A stretch of 32,619 bases of DNA, taken from the NCBI GenBank assembly GCA_020831535.1, contig JAFIGF010000261.1:1-32619 (forward strand). The letters run 5' to 3'. A model generated the notes under the pieces. That model was not told the DNA's origin. It was given only the letters and a program-made list of their open reading frames with translations, and made no database searches. Source of the DNA: Opitutales bacterium (GTDB lineage Bacteria; Verrucomicrobiota; Verrucomicrobiia; Opitutales; T3Sed10-336). Positions 24,207 to 32,470 of this stretch are shown here, piece by piece. The first letter of the stretch is position 1. The number at the start of each line of letters is the position of its first letter. A program made the position numbers and the translations under genes.

Positions 24207-24449
24207 ATGAGCACCAAAGACCAAAGCAAAACAACCGGCTCCAAGGCGACACCCGCTAAGGAAGCCACCGAACAACCCGCTACTAAGACGGCCTCCGTCA
24301 AAGAAGCGGCCCAACTCGTCGCCTCTATCGACCAATTCGAAGAGACGTACCGCGATGCCATCGTCGCCAAAATGTCCGCCGGGCTGACCCGCGAACAAGC
24401 CATCACCTGCATCAAGGAGCAGATCAAGTTCGACGCGGCCGAAGGCTGA
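24207..24449 (+). CDS. small head-module protein, unknown function
   Basis: 80 residues. The first 35 are Lys/Thr/Ala/Pro-rich and disordered; the rest is a helical pair (VKEAAQLVASIDQFEETYRD and LTREQAITCIKEQI). It lies between protease/scaffold and decoration protein genes, so it may be a minor head component. No family recognised. Confidence 0.55.
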   Translation: MSTKDQSKTTGSKATPAKEATEQPATKTASVKEAAQLVASIDQFEETYRDAIVAKMSAGLTREQAITCIKEQIKFDAAEG

Positions 24450-24501
24450 TCGGCCTGATCGATTCCTTTCCACCTTCCAGATAATCATTCACTAAAATAC
24501 C

Positions 24502-25074
24502 ATGAAAATTCTTTTCTCAATCGTGCTCTTGCTGAGCAGTATCGCTTCCGGCTTTGGCCGGGTTCTCGGAATGGGGTCTTTGCCCCGTGTCCTGATTGCC
24601 GCTAATGGCGCTCCCCCAAACCTCTCCCGCGATGGTTCCTTTCGCCGTGTGGCCGAGGAAGATATCACCCGCCACCTTATCCTCGCCAAAGGCATTGCTG
24701 ATCGAGGGGTCGTGATTGCCGACGCCGATGACGAGCCCTTCTATGTGGCTCAGGATACGGCCGACGATGGATCAGGCCTCGCGGTTGACGCTCTCGGTGC
24801 CACGCAAGGAACCCTGCACATGATCGCTGACGCCAGCATTACCAGCAATGCCGATGCATATCTGGCCGATGGCGGTAAGGTCGTCCCGCAGCCCACCACT
24901 GCCGGTACCTACCATATGGTCGGGAAGGTGAAGGAAGGTGGTGCGCAGGATGATCCCATCGAGGTCATTCCCTGCAAACCTGTTCGCGTCGTCATCCTGG
25001 CCAGTGATGCCGATATCGCTGCACTGCGCGCGGCGGCCACCGAGCCTTCACAAGTCATGTTCCTCTCGGCCTAA
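24502..25074 (+). CDS. capsid decoration protein (DUF2190-like) with N-terminal hydrophobic leader
   Basis: 190 residues. Residues about 40-185 are Gly/Ala-rich beta protein of the decoration type (DADDEPFYVAQDTADDGSGL, GKVVPQPTTAGTYHMVGKV) immediately upstream of the capsid gene, as DUF2190 genes are. The N-terminus MKILFSIVLLLSSIASGFG is a signal-peptide-like segment, unexpected in a capsid protein. Start 24502 follows an A-rich leader like its neighbours; the alternative Met at 24571 lacks it. AANG (33-36) lies just after the hydrophobic leader. Confidence 0.6.
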   Translation: MKILFSIVLLLSSIASGFGRVLGMGSLPRVLIAANGAPPNLSRDGSFRRVAEEDITRHLILAKGIADRGVVIADADDEPFYVAQDTADDGSGLAVDALGATQGTLHMIADASITSNADAYLADGGKVVPQPTTAGTYHMVGKVKEGGAQDDPIEVIPCKPVRVVILASDADIAALRAAATEPSQVMFLSA

Positions 25075-25127
25075 AACTATAACAGGGCTGATCTTTTCTC
25101 ATCACCAAACCAATAGCACCAATACTT

Positions 25128-26114
25128 ATGAACAAATTAAATCCACTCATTCTACCCGAGACCTTGCCTATGGATAAGGGCATCGGGCACAATACCCCGG
25201 GCGAGATCTGCGCGGCCAACGCCAGCCGTTTCGACCAGGAATACTATGACCAGCCTCTGACCGAATACCTGGTCGGCGGGTGGGATCAAGACCCTCTCGT
25301 CGAACTGCTGGACTTTTTCGCTCCGGCAGTCGAGGTGGATCGTCGTGTCACTTATAAAGAGTTCCTCAACGTCGAGGCCTTCTATGCTGATGACAACGAT
25401 GATGATGTCCGGGAGATTGGACAGGAGTTCCGGGAAGCTCCCAGAGCCCAAACCACCGAAGTCACGCGTAGAGTCCCCAATAAGGGCCTTACCATTACCC
25501 TGGACGATGATGAAGCCTCTGAACGGCGGATTCGGCGCGAGGCCGACCGGCTTCGGCGGCGGCTCCTGCGTAACGAACTGCGTCGCGCAATCGCCCTGAT
25601 CGATGCCGCCGCGGTCGGAACCTCCTACACTTGGGACAACTCCGAAGGGAAGGATCCGGACATGGACATCATCACCTCCCTCAACACTGCGGCTGATACC
25701 AATGGGCTGCGCAATAACCGCGTCGCCTATGGTGAGACCAGCTGGACCAAGCGATTATTGGCCCACCGGGCTCAGAACAGTGCCGGAGGATTCGCTTCGG
25801 CGGCATCCTCGGTGAGTGAACTCGCCGCTCTGCTCGGGGTTGAAGGTCTCTCCATGTCGGAAGCCCGTTATAAGGGTGCCAGCAATCTCACCAAGATGAT
25901 CGGCAACATGGTGTATGCCTTCTACGGAGAGTCTGGTATTAGCCAGGATGATCCGAGTCATACCAAGCGGTTCTTCTCACCCACCGAGACCGGGGAAGTG
26001 ATCCGGGTATTCGTACACAAAAAAGGCCCGAAGACCACTGAGCTTACCGTCGAACACTACTCACTGCCGACGCTTACCTTCCCCATCGGCATCTTCAAGC
26101 GCACCATCAACTAA
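25128..26114 (+). CDS. major capsid protein (Mu gpT-like)
   Basis: 328 residues in the expected place after the decoration protein gene. It opens with ICAANASRFDQEYYDQPL, then LVGGWDQDPLVELLDFFAPA. A long basic/acidic helix (EASERRIRREADRLRRR) follows, and YGETSWTKRLLAHRA with AALLGVEG fits the capsid-type domain. It ends VEHYSLPTLTFPIGIFKRTIN. It follows the HK97-like capsid order. A perfect hairpin follows 18 bases after the stop. Confidence 0.8.
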   Translation: MNKLNPLILPETLPMDKGIGHNTPGEICAANASRFDQEYYDQPLTEYLVGGWDQDPLVELLDFFAPAVEVDRRVTYKEFLNVEAFYADDNDDDVREIGQEFREAPRAQTTEVTRRVPNKGLTITLDDDEASERRIRREADRLRRRLLRNELRRAIALIDAAAVGTSYTWDNSEGKDPDMDIITSLNTAADTNGLRNNRVAYGETSWTKRLLAHRAQNSAGGFASAASSVSELAALLGVEGLSMSEARYKGASNLTKMIGNMVYAFYGESGISQDDPSHTKRFFSPTETGEVIRVFVHKKGPKTTELTVEHYSLPTLTFPIGIFKRTIN

Positions 26115-26132
26115 CGCTTTTGGTGTTTCTTC

Positions 26133-26159
26133 CTGCTCCGGAGACAAACTCCGGAGCAG
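26133..26159 (+). other. perfect 11-bp hairpin downstream of the capsid gene
   Basis: CTGCTCCGGAG (26133-26143) pairs with CTCCGGAGCAG (26149-26159) around ACAAA. No U-run follows, so it is not a standard terminator. A stabilising 3' hairpin on the capsid part of the mRNA, or a leaky attenuator, would help give high capsid output. Confidence 0.6.
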
Positions 26160-26179
26160 CCTAGAACCACTAAACGATT

Positions 26180-26638
26180 TTGAAAATGTCCTGGACAACC
26201 ATAGAAACATCAGCCGTAAAATCCCGCCTCGCCACTGCGGAGCTTAACGCCCTGCGAAGTTTGCAGTTGGCCGATGGGCAGGCTGATCCGCTGGAGGAAG
26301 TGATCCAACGTGTAGTGCAGGAGGTGCGCGGGTATGTGGCGACCTGCCCGCAGAACCGTCTAAGCACCGGGCAAACCGTCCCATCCTCGCTGAAAGATGC
26401 CGCTCTGGCTCTGATCCGGTACCGCCTGGCAACAAGGCTCCCCGTTCGGTCGTTATTGACTGAAGAGCGCAAGGAAGAGGGCCGCGATGCGCTGACCCTC
26501 TTGCGCCGGGTAGCCGATTGCAAATTCGTCATCGATCAACCCGATGATCCGGAAGACTCCAATGTAGGCGGCACCGCCGCCCAGAACCTCAACCCGCAAA
26601 AGCAAAATTTTAGCCGCGATAGCCTAAACGGACTATGA
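26180..26638 (+). CDS. head-tail connector (DUF1320, Mu gp36-like)
   Basis: 152 residues. LATAELNALRSLQLADGQAD followed by QRVVQEVRGYVATCP, then SLKDAALALIRYRLATRLP, is the helical pattern of DUF1320. It forms the adaptor ring between portal and tail. The C-terminus is Gln/Asn-rich and disordered. The stop overlaps the MuF gene start. Confidence 0.8.
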   Translation: MKMSWTTIETSAVKSRLATAELNALRSLQLADGQADPLEEVIQRVVQEVRGYVATCPQNRLSTGQTVPSSLKDAALALIRYRLATRLPVRSLLTEERKEEGRDALTLLRRVADCKFVIDQPDDPEDSNVGGTAAQNLNPQKQNFSRDSLNGL

Positions 26639-27879
26639 GTGTAAACCTCAGAGTAGATGAACCCATGCCCTTCGACCGCGCCGTCGAGCGGATGCGGTCC
26701 CGTGTGCCGGTCGGCTCCAGGCTATCCTCCGAAGAATGGGACACCGTACCCATGGCGCTTTCAGATCGTGCCTTCTTTTCCTCGACAGTCGATGACATTG
26801 ACCTCCTCGCAGAAATGCGATCCCGGATTGACGATGCCTTATCACTCCCCACCGACCGCGCCTTCCAGGACCGGTCCTCCTTTACCGTCGCCATGCGTGA
26901 GCGATTAGGCGCGGCCCCGGGCGATAACCGCGCCCTAACCGATATCACCAGCCAGAGACGCCTTGAGTTGATCTACGACATGAATGTCGAGGAAGCTTAT
27001 GAATACGGCCGCCACCAGGCCGGGCAAGATCCCGCCCTGCTCGATGCCTTTCCCGCCCGGGAACTGATACGTGTGGCCGCCCGCAATGAACCCCGCCCGT
27101 GGGAAAACATCTGGCAGGCCGCAGGCGGCCGACTCTACGGAGGCCGCATGATCGCCCGCCGGGATGACGAGGTATGGGTCAATATCTCACGCTTTGGCCG
27201 CCCCTATCCCCCTTTTGATTTTGGATCCGGAATGGGGATTCAAGACATCGAACGAGATGAAGCCATCGAACTCGGAGTCATTTGGGAAGAGGAACAAGTC
27301 GCAGGCAATCCGAAGGCCTATAATGAAAACCTCAGCCAGGGCGCTCAAAATGTATGGAAAGATTCCGCCTTACGCGAGCAACTGGAAGATACTTTCGGCG
27401 ATCAAGTGTTCTTTGACCGTGGGCGTCCGGTCTGGGCTGGGTCTAAGATTGACGACCTGGTGGATGCCGCCTTGCGAGGAGGTCCTGAGTCAGGAGGGAA
27501 TTTCCGTTTCGGCAAGTCTAGCCAGAGCCTTATATCAAAAGCTCCGGAAGAGATTGTTAATGAATTATCCGGCAAGCAGCTGAATGTTACTCAAAGTAAT
27601 ATTTGGCATGCCTTTGATCGTCATGGCCAACCTGACATGACTCGCCCTGGCAGCGGAGAAATAAGAGGTGATCAGTTACCTTTAAACCGCTCAGACATTC
27701 GTGCTGTTAATAGCGCTTTCATGGATCCCGATAATGTTTCGGTGGATCGGAGCGGAATCCGTATTGAAAAGGACACATTCTCCGGAGTGTTGGAAATCAT
27801 CTTCGTATCAGTAGGAAATACTCTACAACCCACCTCAATCCGCAAAAAAAAGAAGGGGCTGCAACCGCCTGATGCCTAA
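26635..27879 (+). CDS. MuF head morphogenesis protein with C-terminal PBECR-type nuclease domain
   Basis: 414 residues. Residues about 10-220 are the MuF domain: ...FDRAVERMRSRVP..., DLLAEMRSRIDDAL, and RRLELIYDMNVEEAYEYGRHQA, then PRPWENIWQAAGGRLYGG and PYPPFDFGSGMG. From about 295 a separate domain begins: NIWHAFDRHGQ (322-332), IRGDQLPLNRSDI (343-355), then MDPDNV; this fits the phage barnase-EndoU-ColicinE5/D-RelE-like nuclease group found on MuF proteins. Its DNA is about 45% GC (27541-27840), against 67% in a 60-bp sample of the MuF part. The gene lies after the capsid genes, not next to the portal gene as in Mu. Confidence 0.75.
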   Translation: MSVNLRVDEPMPFDRAVERMRSRVPVGSRLSSEEWDTVPMALSDRAFFSSTVDDIDLLAEMRSRIDDALSLPTDRAFQDRSSFTVAMRERLGAAPGDNRALTDITSQRRLELIYDMNVEEAYEYGRHQAGQDPALLDAFPARELIRVAARNEPRPWENIWQAAGGRLYGGRMIARRDDEVWVNISRFGRPYPPFDFGSGMGIQDIERDEAIELGVIWEEEQVAGNPKAYNENLSQGAQNVWKDSALREQLEDTFGDQVFFDRGRPVWAGSKIDDLVDAALRGGPESGGNFRFGKSSQSLISKAPEEIVNELSGKQLNVTQSNIWHAFDRHGQPDMTRPGSGEIRGDQLPLNRSDIRAVNSAFMDPDNVSVDRSGIRIEKDTFSGVLEIIFVSVGNTLQPTSIRKKKKGLQPPDA

Positions 27880-27936
27880 GCCCCAAACATAACGTCCGAA
27901 ACGGGAAGCAGTAATCCCTTCTTTAATAATCACTAT

Positions 27937-28527
27937 ATGGCAATTGAAGTCACAGTCAACTTAGATCCGCAGAAAGCCAAAGCCTTCCTGGAAGGGATTA
28001 TGCGGGAGGGGGATCAGCGGGATTTGAACGCTACCCTGGGCAAAGGCCTGGAGCAGGACACCCAACGCCACTTCCTCGCCAAGAATGCCAAGCCAAATAA
28101 GAAAGGCTGGCCCAAGTCCAATTTCTGGGCAGAGATCCGCCAGGCAACAAGTTACACCGGCGCCAATGCCGATGGAGCACAGGTAGTCATATCCGACCGC
28201 CGACTATCGCCACATGTGCATGGGGCAACACTAAGATCCTCACGTCCCGGAGGATTCCTTGCCATCCCCAGGCGTCCCGAAGCTAAGGAGGCCGGGCGCC
28301 CAGCGCTCGGCAAAATTCCTAATCTTTTTCTCGGTAGATTTCCGCTACTAAACCGGGCATTCCTCGCCCGCCGCCGTGGCGACCGGCTTGAAGTGATGTA
28401 CTGGCTAGTCCCCTCGGTCAAAGTACCCAAAGACCCCGACGCCCTCCCCAATCCGGAAGATCTCGCCAATACGGCCGTCAAACGTGCCCGCAGTTGGCTA
28501 AACAGACAGGAGCCCTCCCATGGATGA
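27937..28527 (+). CDS. virion morphogenesis protein (Mu gpG / HK97 gp10-like)
   Basis: 196 residues. QRDLNATLGKGLEQDTQRHF, SDRRLSPHVHGATLRSSR and the C-terminal NTAVKRARSWL fit the gpG phage virion morphogenesis family, which completes the tail-head interface. It starts after an A-rich leader and overlaps the next gene by 8 bases. Confidence 0.7.
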   Translation: MAIEVTVNLDPQKAKAFLEGIMREGDQRDLNATLGKGLEQDTQRHFLAKNAKPNKKGWPKSNFWAEIRQATSYTGANADGAQVVISDRRLSPHVHGATLRSSRPGGFLAIPRRPEAKEAGRPALGKIPNLFLGRFPLLNRAFLARRRGDRLEVMYWLVPSVKVPKDPDALPNPEDLANTAVKRARSWLNRQEPSHG

Positions 28528-29230
28528 CGCCGAAGCCAAAGCCCTGAACCGACTACAGGATGACCTGGAGGAAATACTCAAAGCCTCAAAGGTTATCAAT
28601 CAGGCCGCAGTGTTGAACGAACGCAAAGGTGTCACCGAATCCGACATCGAAGTGAGTCTATCCACGCTGAATGAGGTAAATGAAAAAGTAGGTGCGGTGG
28701 CCGTGGTAAGGATGCCCACCATACGGACTAACCGGGAGAACGCTCCAGGCCCATCATCCGAAGTCATTGCCACTATCCGCATGATCGTGACGCCTCTATT
28801 TAATGAAAGCGACGACGGTACCCAGATCCGCATCGAAGAATACACCCTACGCATTTTAAACGCCCTCCACCTCCTGCGGATAGGCCGGATGACACTCCAT
28901 GCCACCAACGACACCGCCACACCCATTAACGACATGCTGCCAGAAGGAAGCGTCGGTTACGACATCGCCTTGCGCGCCCGGCTCGCGCTGCCAAAGGCCA
29001 ACCGCCCAGCAGAAGTCCAAATCACAGTAGAGAACGGCGAAGTATCCATGAACGTTGCCACTCCCGGAGCCATCATCCGCTATACTACAGACGGCAGCTA
29101 TCCCGGCATAAACTCCGAAGAATACACCGCACCATTCCAGGCACCAGCAGCACCTACAACCATCAGGGCCGTCGCATGGAAGGAAAATCTCGAACCAGGA
29201 CAAGAGTCCACAACCCAAATCACATCATGA
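28520..29230 (+). CDS. tail terminator-type protein with C-terminal chitobiase-like domain
   Basis: 236 residues. Residues 1-160 look like the Mu gp37/DUF1834-type tail terminator, a helical-beta mix with LRILNALHLLRIGRMTLHA. From about 163 to 236 there is a chitobiase/beta-hexosaminidase C-terminal-like domain, with TPGAIIRYTTDGSYPG (181-196) and TIRAVAWKENL, normally a carbohydrate-linked domain of secreted enzymes. Position after gpG and before the tail tube gene supports the terminator role. The added domain could decorate the neck. Confidence 0.65.
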   Translation: MDDAEAKALNRLQDDLEEILKASKVINQAAVLNERKGVTESDIEVSLSTLNEVNEKVGAVAVVRMPTIRTNRENAPGPSSEVIATIRMIVTPLFNESDDGTQIRIEEYTLRILNALHLLRIGRMTLHATNDTATPINDMLPEGSVGYDIALRARLALPKANRPAEVQITVENGEVSMNVATPGAIIRYTTDGSYPGINSEEYTAPFQAPAAPTTIRAVAWKENLEPGQESTTQITS

Positions 29231-29466
29231 GCAAATCACGCAAAGCACCAGAAAAGAGCCCGTCCAAAACCACGGGAAGCCCTTCCACTCCACCGGAGGC
29301 CGTCACCGCATCAGCCCATCGATGCCGGCGCAAAGGTGGCAAAGACGAGCAGAACCGGGAATGGATACCCGCAAATAAGCGTACAGCCGACGCCAAAACC
29401 GGTCTTACCGTAGCCTATACCAAAGACGGTAAACGTTTCACCGCCACCGGCATCCCGGTCAACTAA
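29227..29466 (+). CDS. small tail-region protein (DUF2635-like position)
   Basis: 79 residues from ATG 29227 (ATGA overlap with the preceding stop); a longer frame from 29176 is rejected. The first half is Ser/Pro/Lys-rich and disordered, the second half ends GLTVAYTKDGKRFTATGIPVN. Mu-type phages carry a small DUF2635 gene here, but I do not see enough to call it. Confidence 0.5.
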   Translation: MSKSRKAPEKSPSKTTGSPSTPPEAVTASAHRCRRKGGKDEQNREWIPANKRTADAKTGLTVAYTKDGKRFTATGIPVN

Positions 29467-29493
29467 TCAACATTTCTAAACGTCAAAATCATT

Positions 29494-30450
29494 ATGAAAT
29501 TACAATCATCAGCAATCATCGGCGGCCCGGCATATATCGAACACGACGGTGCCCTATATTACACGGAAGACAATATCACCGTCCAGATCGAGAAACGCTT
29601 GAAAGAATCCCGTGCCTCCCACGCCGGTCACTATGACGACACGTTACTCGATGTGGTGGCTCAGATACAATTCACCCCCAAACTCTGGAGGAATCTCTCA
29701 GCTCTGTTCCACCTCCTCACTCTTCCCATCGGAGGGCGCGTCATGGGAAGCGTCGATAAGCCCGTAGTGATCTACTCGGTCACCGAAGGCCAAGTCTATA
29801 CCTATTCCCGGGGTGCCATTACCACGATGCCCCAATTGGGGCTGGGTATTAATAAAACCCTCCTGGGACAAACCACCATCACCGCCATCAAGGCAGACGG
29901 CACTGCTCTCAGTGCGGCAAACTCAGTCGTCGCATTAACCTCCGAAAGCTGGGATCCCGATGATGAAGACTGGGATCCCGCAAAGGACTTCGATGTCCCC
30001 TATGAAGTCAAATGGGGATCGACTGCCCCTTACGACTCAATGGATACGGAGGAAGGCGTGGACGTATCATGGGATTACACCCTGGAAGAAATCAGCTCAG
30101 ACCTTGCCGGGCTTGTCGATATGAAACTGACCAGCAAAAGGGCAACCTTCGACTTCGTACCTCTCGGACTCAGCCATGCAGAACTACTTGCCCTGCACGA
30201 GATACAGGGCACCGGTATCAGTCGGGGGAGTAAACTGGGCGCGACCAAGGGCCGCGATCTGATCATCCGGGGACCATCCACCGATAGCCCTCAAGTCACT
30301 GCCAAGGCTACCTTCCCGGTAAACCCACAGCTCAGACACGGGGCCAGCGCCCACCTACCGGGGACGATTCAGTTTGCGACCTCCCGTCAGCCAACGGCCG
30401 GAGTCTTCGCCGATCCCGTGACCATTGGAACGCGCCCTGCACCGGATTAA
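29494..30450 (+). CDS. major tail tube protein
   Basis: 318 residues, beta-rich with repeated strands: GPAYIEHDGALYYTEDNITV, EGQVYTYSRGAITTMPQLG, VSWDYTLEEISSDLAGLVDM, and an acidic loop WDPDDEDWDPAKD. The place directly after the terminator-type gene and before the fibre and tape measure genes is that of the major tail protein. No sheath gene accompanies it, so a non-contractile tail is likely. It follows an A-rich leader. Confidence 0.65.
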   Translation: MKLQSSAIIGGPAYIEHDGALYYTEDNITVQIEKRLKESRASHAGHYDDTLLDVVAQIQFTPKLWRNLSALFHLLTLPIGGRVMGSVDKPVVIYSVTEGQVYTYSRGAITTMPQLGLGINKTLLGQTTITAIKADGTALSAANSVVALTSESWDPDDEDWDPAKDFDVPYEVKWGSTAPYDSMDTEEGVDVSWDYTLEEISSDLAGLVDMKLTSKRATFDFVPLGLSHAELLALHEIQGTGISRGSKLGATKGRDLIIRGPSTDSPQVTAKATFPVNPQLRHGASAHLPGTIQFATSRQPTAGVFADPVTIGTRPAPD

Positions 30451-30467
30451 TCCGACCATAAACCACA

Positions 30468-31124
30468 ATGCGATTCCGCTATGGCAACTGGCTGCATGAG
30501 CCTAACGAAGCTGTCTTTAATCTGCGCTACTCCGGAGCGCAGATCAATCAGCCAGCTGAGTTTTTGCGCGTTGCCAAAGCGGCCTTTTTCGCCCGGGGCA
30601 ACCGATCACATAGCCTCTCATTCACCGTGGACCGGCATTTCGATACTCAGACCGAAGCTACCGAGTTTTACTTTGCCGGATTTGGCAGCCTCCCTCAACA
30701 GGACGATCTTATTTGCCGCGTCGAGGATGGGCCAGGCAGCACAAAGGACATCCAATTCGGCCAAACCGTTCTGGAAAGCATCGAGCCGGTACTTGTCGGC
30801 CAATCCGTCAGCGTCACCTTTACGTTCTCGACTCCAGGGACCACGGACATCGCCACGCTACCCTCAACCCTAATCATCGACATGTACAGCGGATCAGCCA
30901 CCATCCCCTCCGGAGTCTCCACCGTCCCCGTCTCCGGCCTATCACTACCGGGCAAACCGGACCGGATTCTCGCCACCGTCTCCCGCCCCGGCTCCGGAGG
31001 CGCAAACATCTTCGCGACCGTAGATGCCAACAGTATCACCGCCGATGGTTTCACCGCCCGGCTCAGCGGCCTCACCCCCGACGCAAACCACACCCTAGAC
31101 TGGGTAGCCATCTACAACTCATGA
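30468..31124 (+). CDS. tail protein of unknown function
   Basis: 218 residues, beta-rich. It opens FRYGNWLHEPNEAVFNLRYS and continues with RSHSLSFTVDRHFDTQTEAT, which looks like a tail-tube- or distal-tail-like beta sandwich; the C-terminal half is Ser/Thr/Gly/Pro-rich, like a fibronectin- or Ig-like module. It is coupled to the next gene (ATGA). Confidence 0.6.
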   Translation: MRFRYGNWLHEPNEAVFNLRYSGAQINQPAEFLRVAKAAFFARGNRSHSLSFTVDRHFDTQTEATEFYFAGFGSLPQQDDLICRVEDGPGSTKDIQFGQTVLESIEPVLVGQSVSVTFTFSTPGTTDIATLPSTLIIDMYSGSATIPSGVSTVPVSGLSLPGKPDRILATVSRPGSGGANIFATVDANSITADGFTARLSGLTPDANHTLDWVAIYNS

Positions 31125-32470
31125 CCTCCCTGCACAGACTCTGCCTACTCATTGCAATCACCCTGCTATCCTGCAGCAAGGCCATCCCATCCACCCCCAT
31201 ACTCGACATCGAGATCCAGGGCGCAGGAGAGATTAGCGGGACATTAAGCTTAGGAGCTTCGGGCACCCTCGACTTATCCGGAGACGGGTTGCTGATCCTG
31301 CCCGATGAGCTGTTCACCGATTTTCTCAGCCCTATCGATGACGGTTTCGTGGTGGTGGATCTCGTCAACCAAAAGCTTTGGTCCGGTGGATCCGGCTCAA
31401 CCATACGTCTCGACTGGGCAGACCGTATATTGGCCGACGGGCCTTGGACTCTACCCGGCTCCGACCTGACAAACGCCGACAACATCCTCACCCGCGCCAC
31501 CGGCGACACCCGCTATACCCAACCCGGCGACGATCTACCCTGGGCAGACCTTACTGATATACCAATATACCCCGATCAGCAGCCCGGCCTGGTCCCCGTG
31601 ATGGATGCCCAGACCGGCTCTCCTGTCCCCGGCCAACCGCCGGAGATTATTGTTTTCCGTGACATCGGCTGGAGCACGATCATGTCACCGTCGGCCATCT
31701 GGGACGCTCTCGCCGATGTCGCCACCAGCGGCGACTACACCGACCTATCCGGCACGCCTACCCTCGCCACTGTGGCGACATCCGGCAGCTATACCGACCT
31801 GGATGACTTGCCAACGCTCGGCACCATGTCCGCCGAGTCCGCCGCTGACTACGTCGCCATCGCCCCCCGCCTGCTCACCGACTCCGCCGATGATGAGTCC
31901 CTCGACTGGCAAGGTCGCCACCTTCTCGTCGGCCCCCAACCGACGGTCGACTGGGGTAGCTCGCAACTGATTGGAGTCAGCCCCGGCGATGTTCGCGTGG
32001 ACTGGCTGGACCGCTACCTGTACGGTTCATGGGAGATCATCGGCAACCTCGATGTCGATGACCTCAACATCAGCGGGAGCCTCAACATCCCCGCAGGATC
32101 GATCCAACCCGCCGATCTTGCCCCCGACGCCGTCGGTGCCATTCCCGCAGGCACCACTGCGACCAGTTCCAGCGGTAGTCTCACCTGGTCCCCTGAGGCA
32201 AATGGCGATGTCCTGCGCCTGACCGCTAACGGGGATGTCACGCTCACTCTCTCCAGTATGCAAGACCGTCCGGCCAGCGTATCGGTAATCTTTCTCCAAG
32301 ACGTATCGGGCAGTCGCAACCTCACTTGGGGCGGCACCAACATACGGGCCGAGGGGGGCACTATACCAGCCCCAACTTCCACGGCAAATGCCAGAGACAT
32401 TTATACATTCCTCTGGGACGGCCAAGCCTTTCACCTTACCAACCACCTCCAAAATCTGACTAACTTATGA
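31121..32470 (+). CDS. tail fibre-like protein with lipoprotein signal
   Basis: 449 residues from ATG 31121; the open frame upstream to 30713 is a shadow of the preceding gene. The N-terminus (MTSLHRLCLLIAITLLSC) has a lipobox LLSC with Cys18. The middle carries fibre-type repeats: SGDYTDLSGTPTLATVA and SGSYTDLDDLPTLGTMS, as in phage tail fibres and collars. The C-terminus is beta-rich (NGDVTLTLSSMQ...GGTNIRAEGGTI). A lipobox on a fibre is odd: it may be a surface-attached protein, or the leader may not be cleaved. Confidence 0.65.
   Translation: MTSLHRLCLLIAITLLSCSKAIPSTPILDIEIQGAGEISGTLSLGASGTLDLSGDGLLILPDELFTDFLSPIDDGFVVVDLVNQKLWSGGSGSTIRLDWADRILADGPWTLPGSDLTNADNILTRATGDTRYTQPGDDLPWADLTDIPIYPDQQPGLVPVMDAQTGSPVPGQPPEIIVFRDIGWSTIMSPSAIWDALADVATSGDYTDLSGTPTLATVATSGSYTDLDDLPTLGTMSAESAADYVAIAPRLLTDSADDESLDWQGRHLLVGPQPTVDWGSSQLIGVSPGDVRVDWLDRYLYGSWEIIGNLDVDDLNISGSLNIPAGSIQPADLAPDAVGAIPAGTTATSSSGSLTWSPEANGDVLRLTANGDVTLTLSSMQDRPASVSVIFLQDVSGSRNLTWGGTNIRAEGGTIPAPTSTANARDIYTFLWDGQAFHLTNHLQNLTNL

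Noticed and set aside
30713-31120. Upstream extension of the fibre-like protein
   Set aside because: Arg/His/Pro-rich shadow of the 30468-31124 gene; ATG 31121 begins a lipoprotein signal and overlaps the preceding stop.
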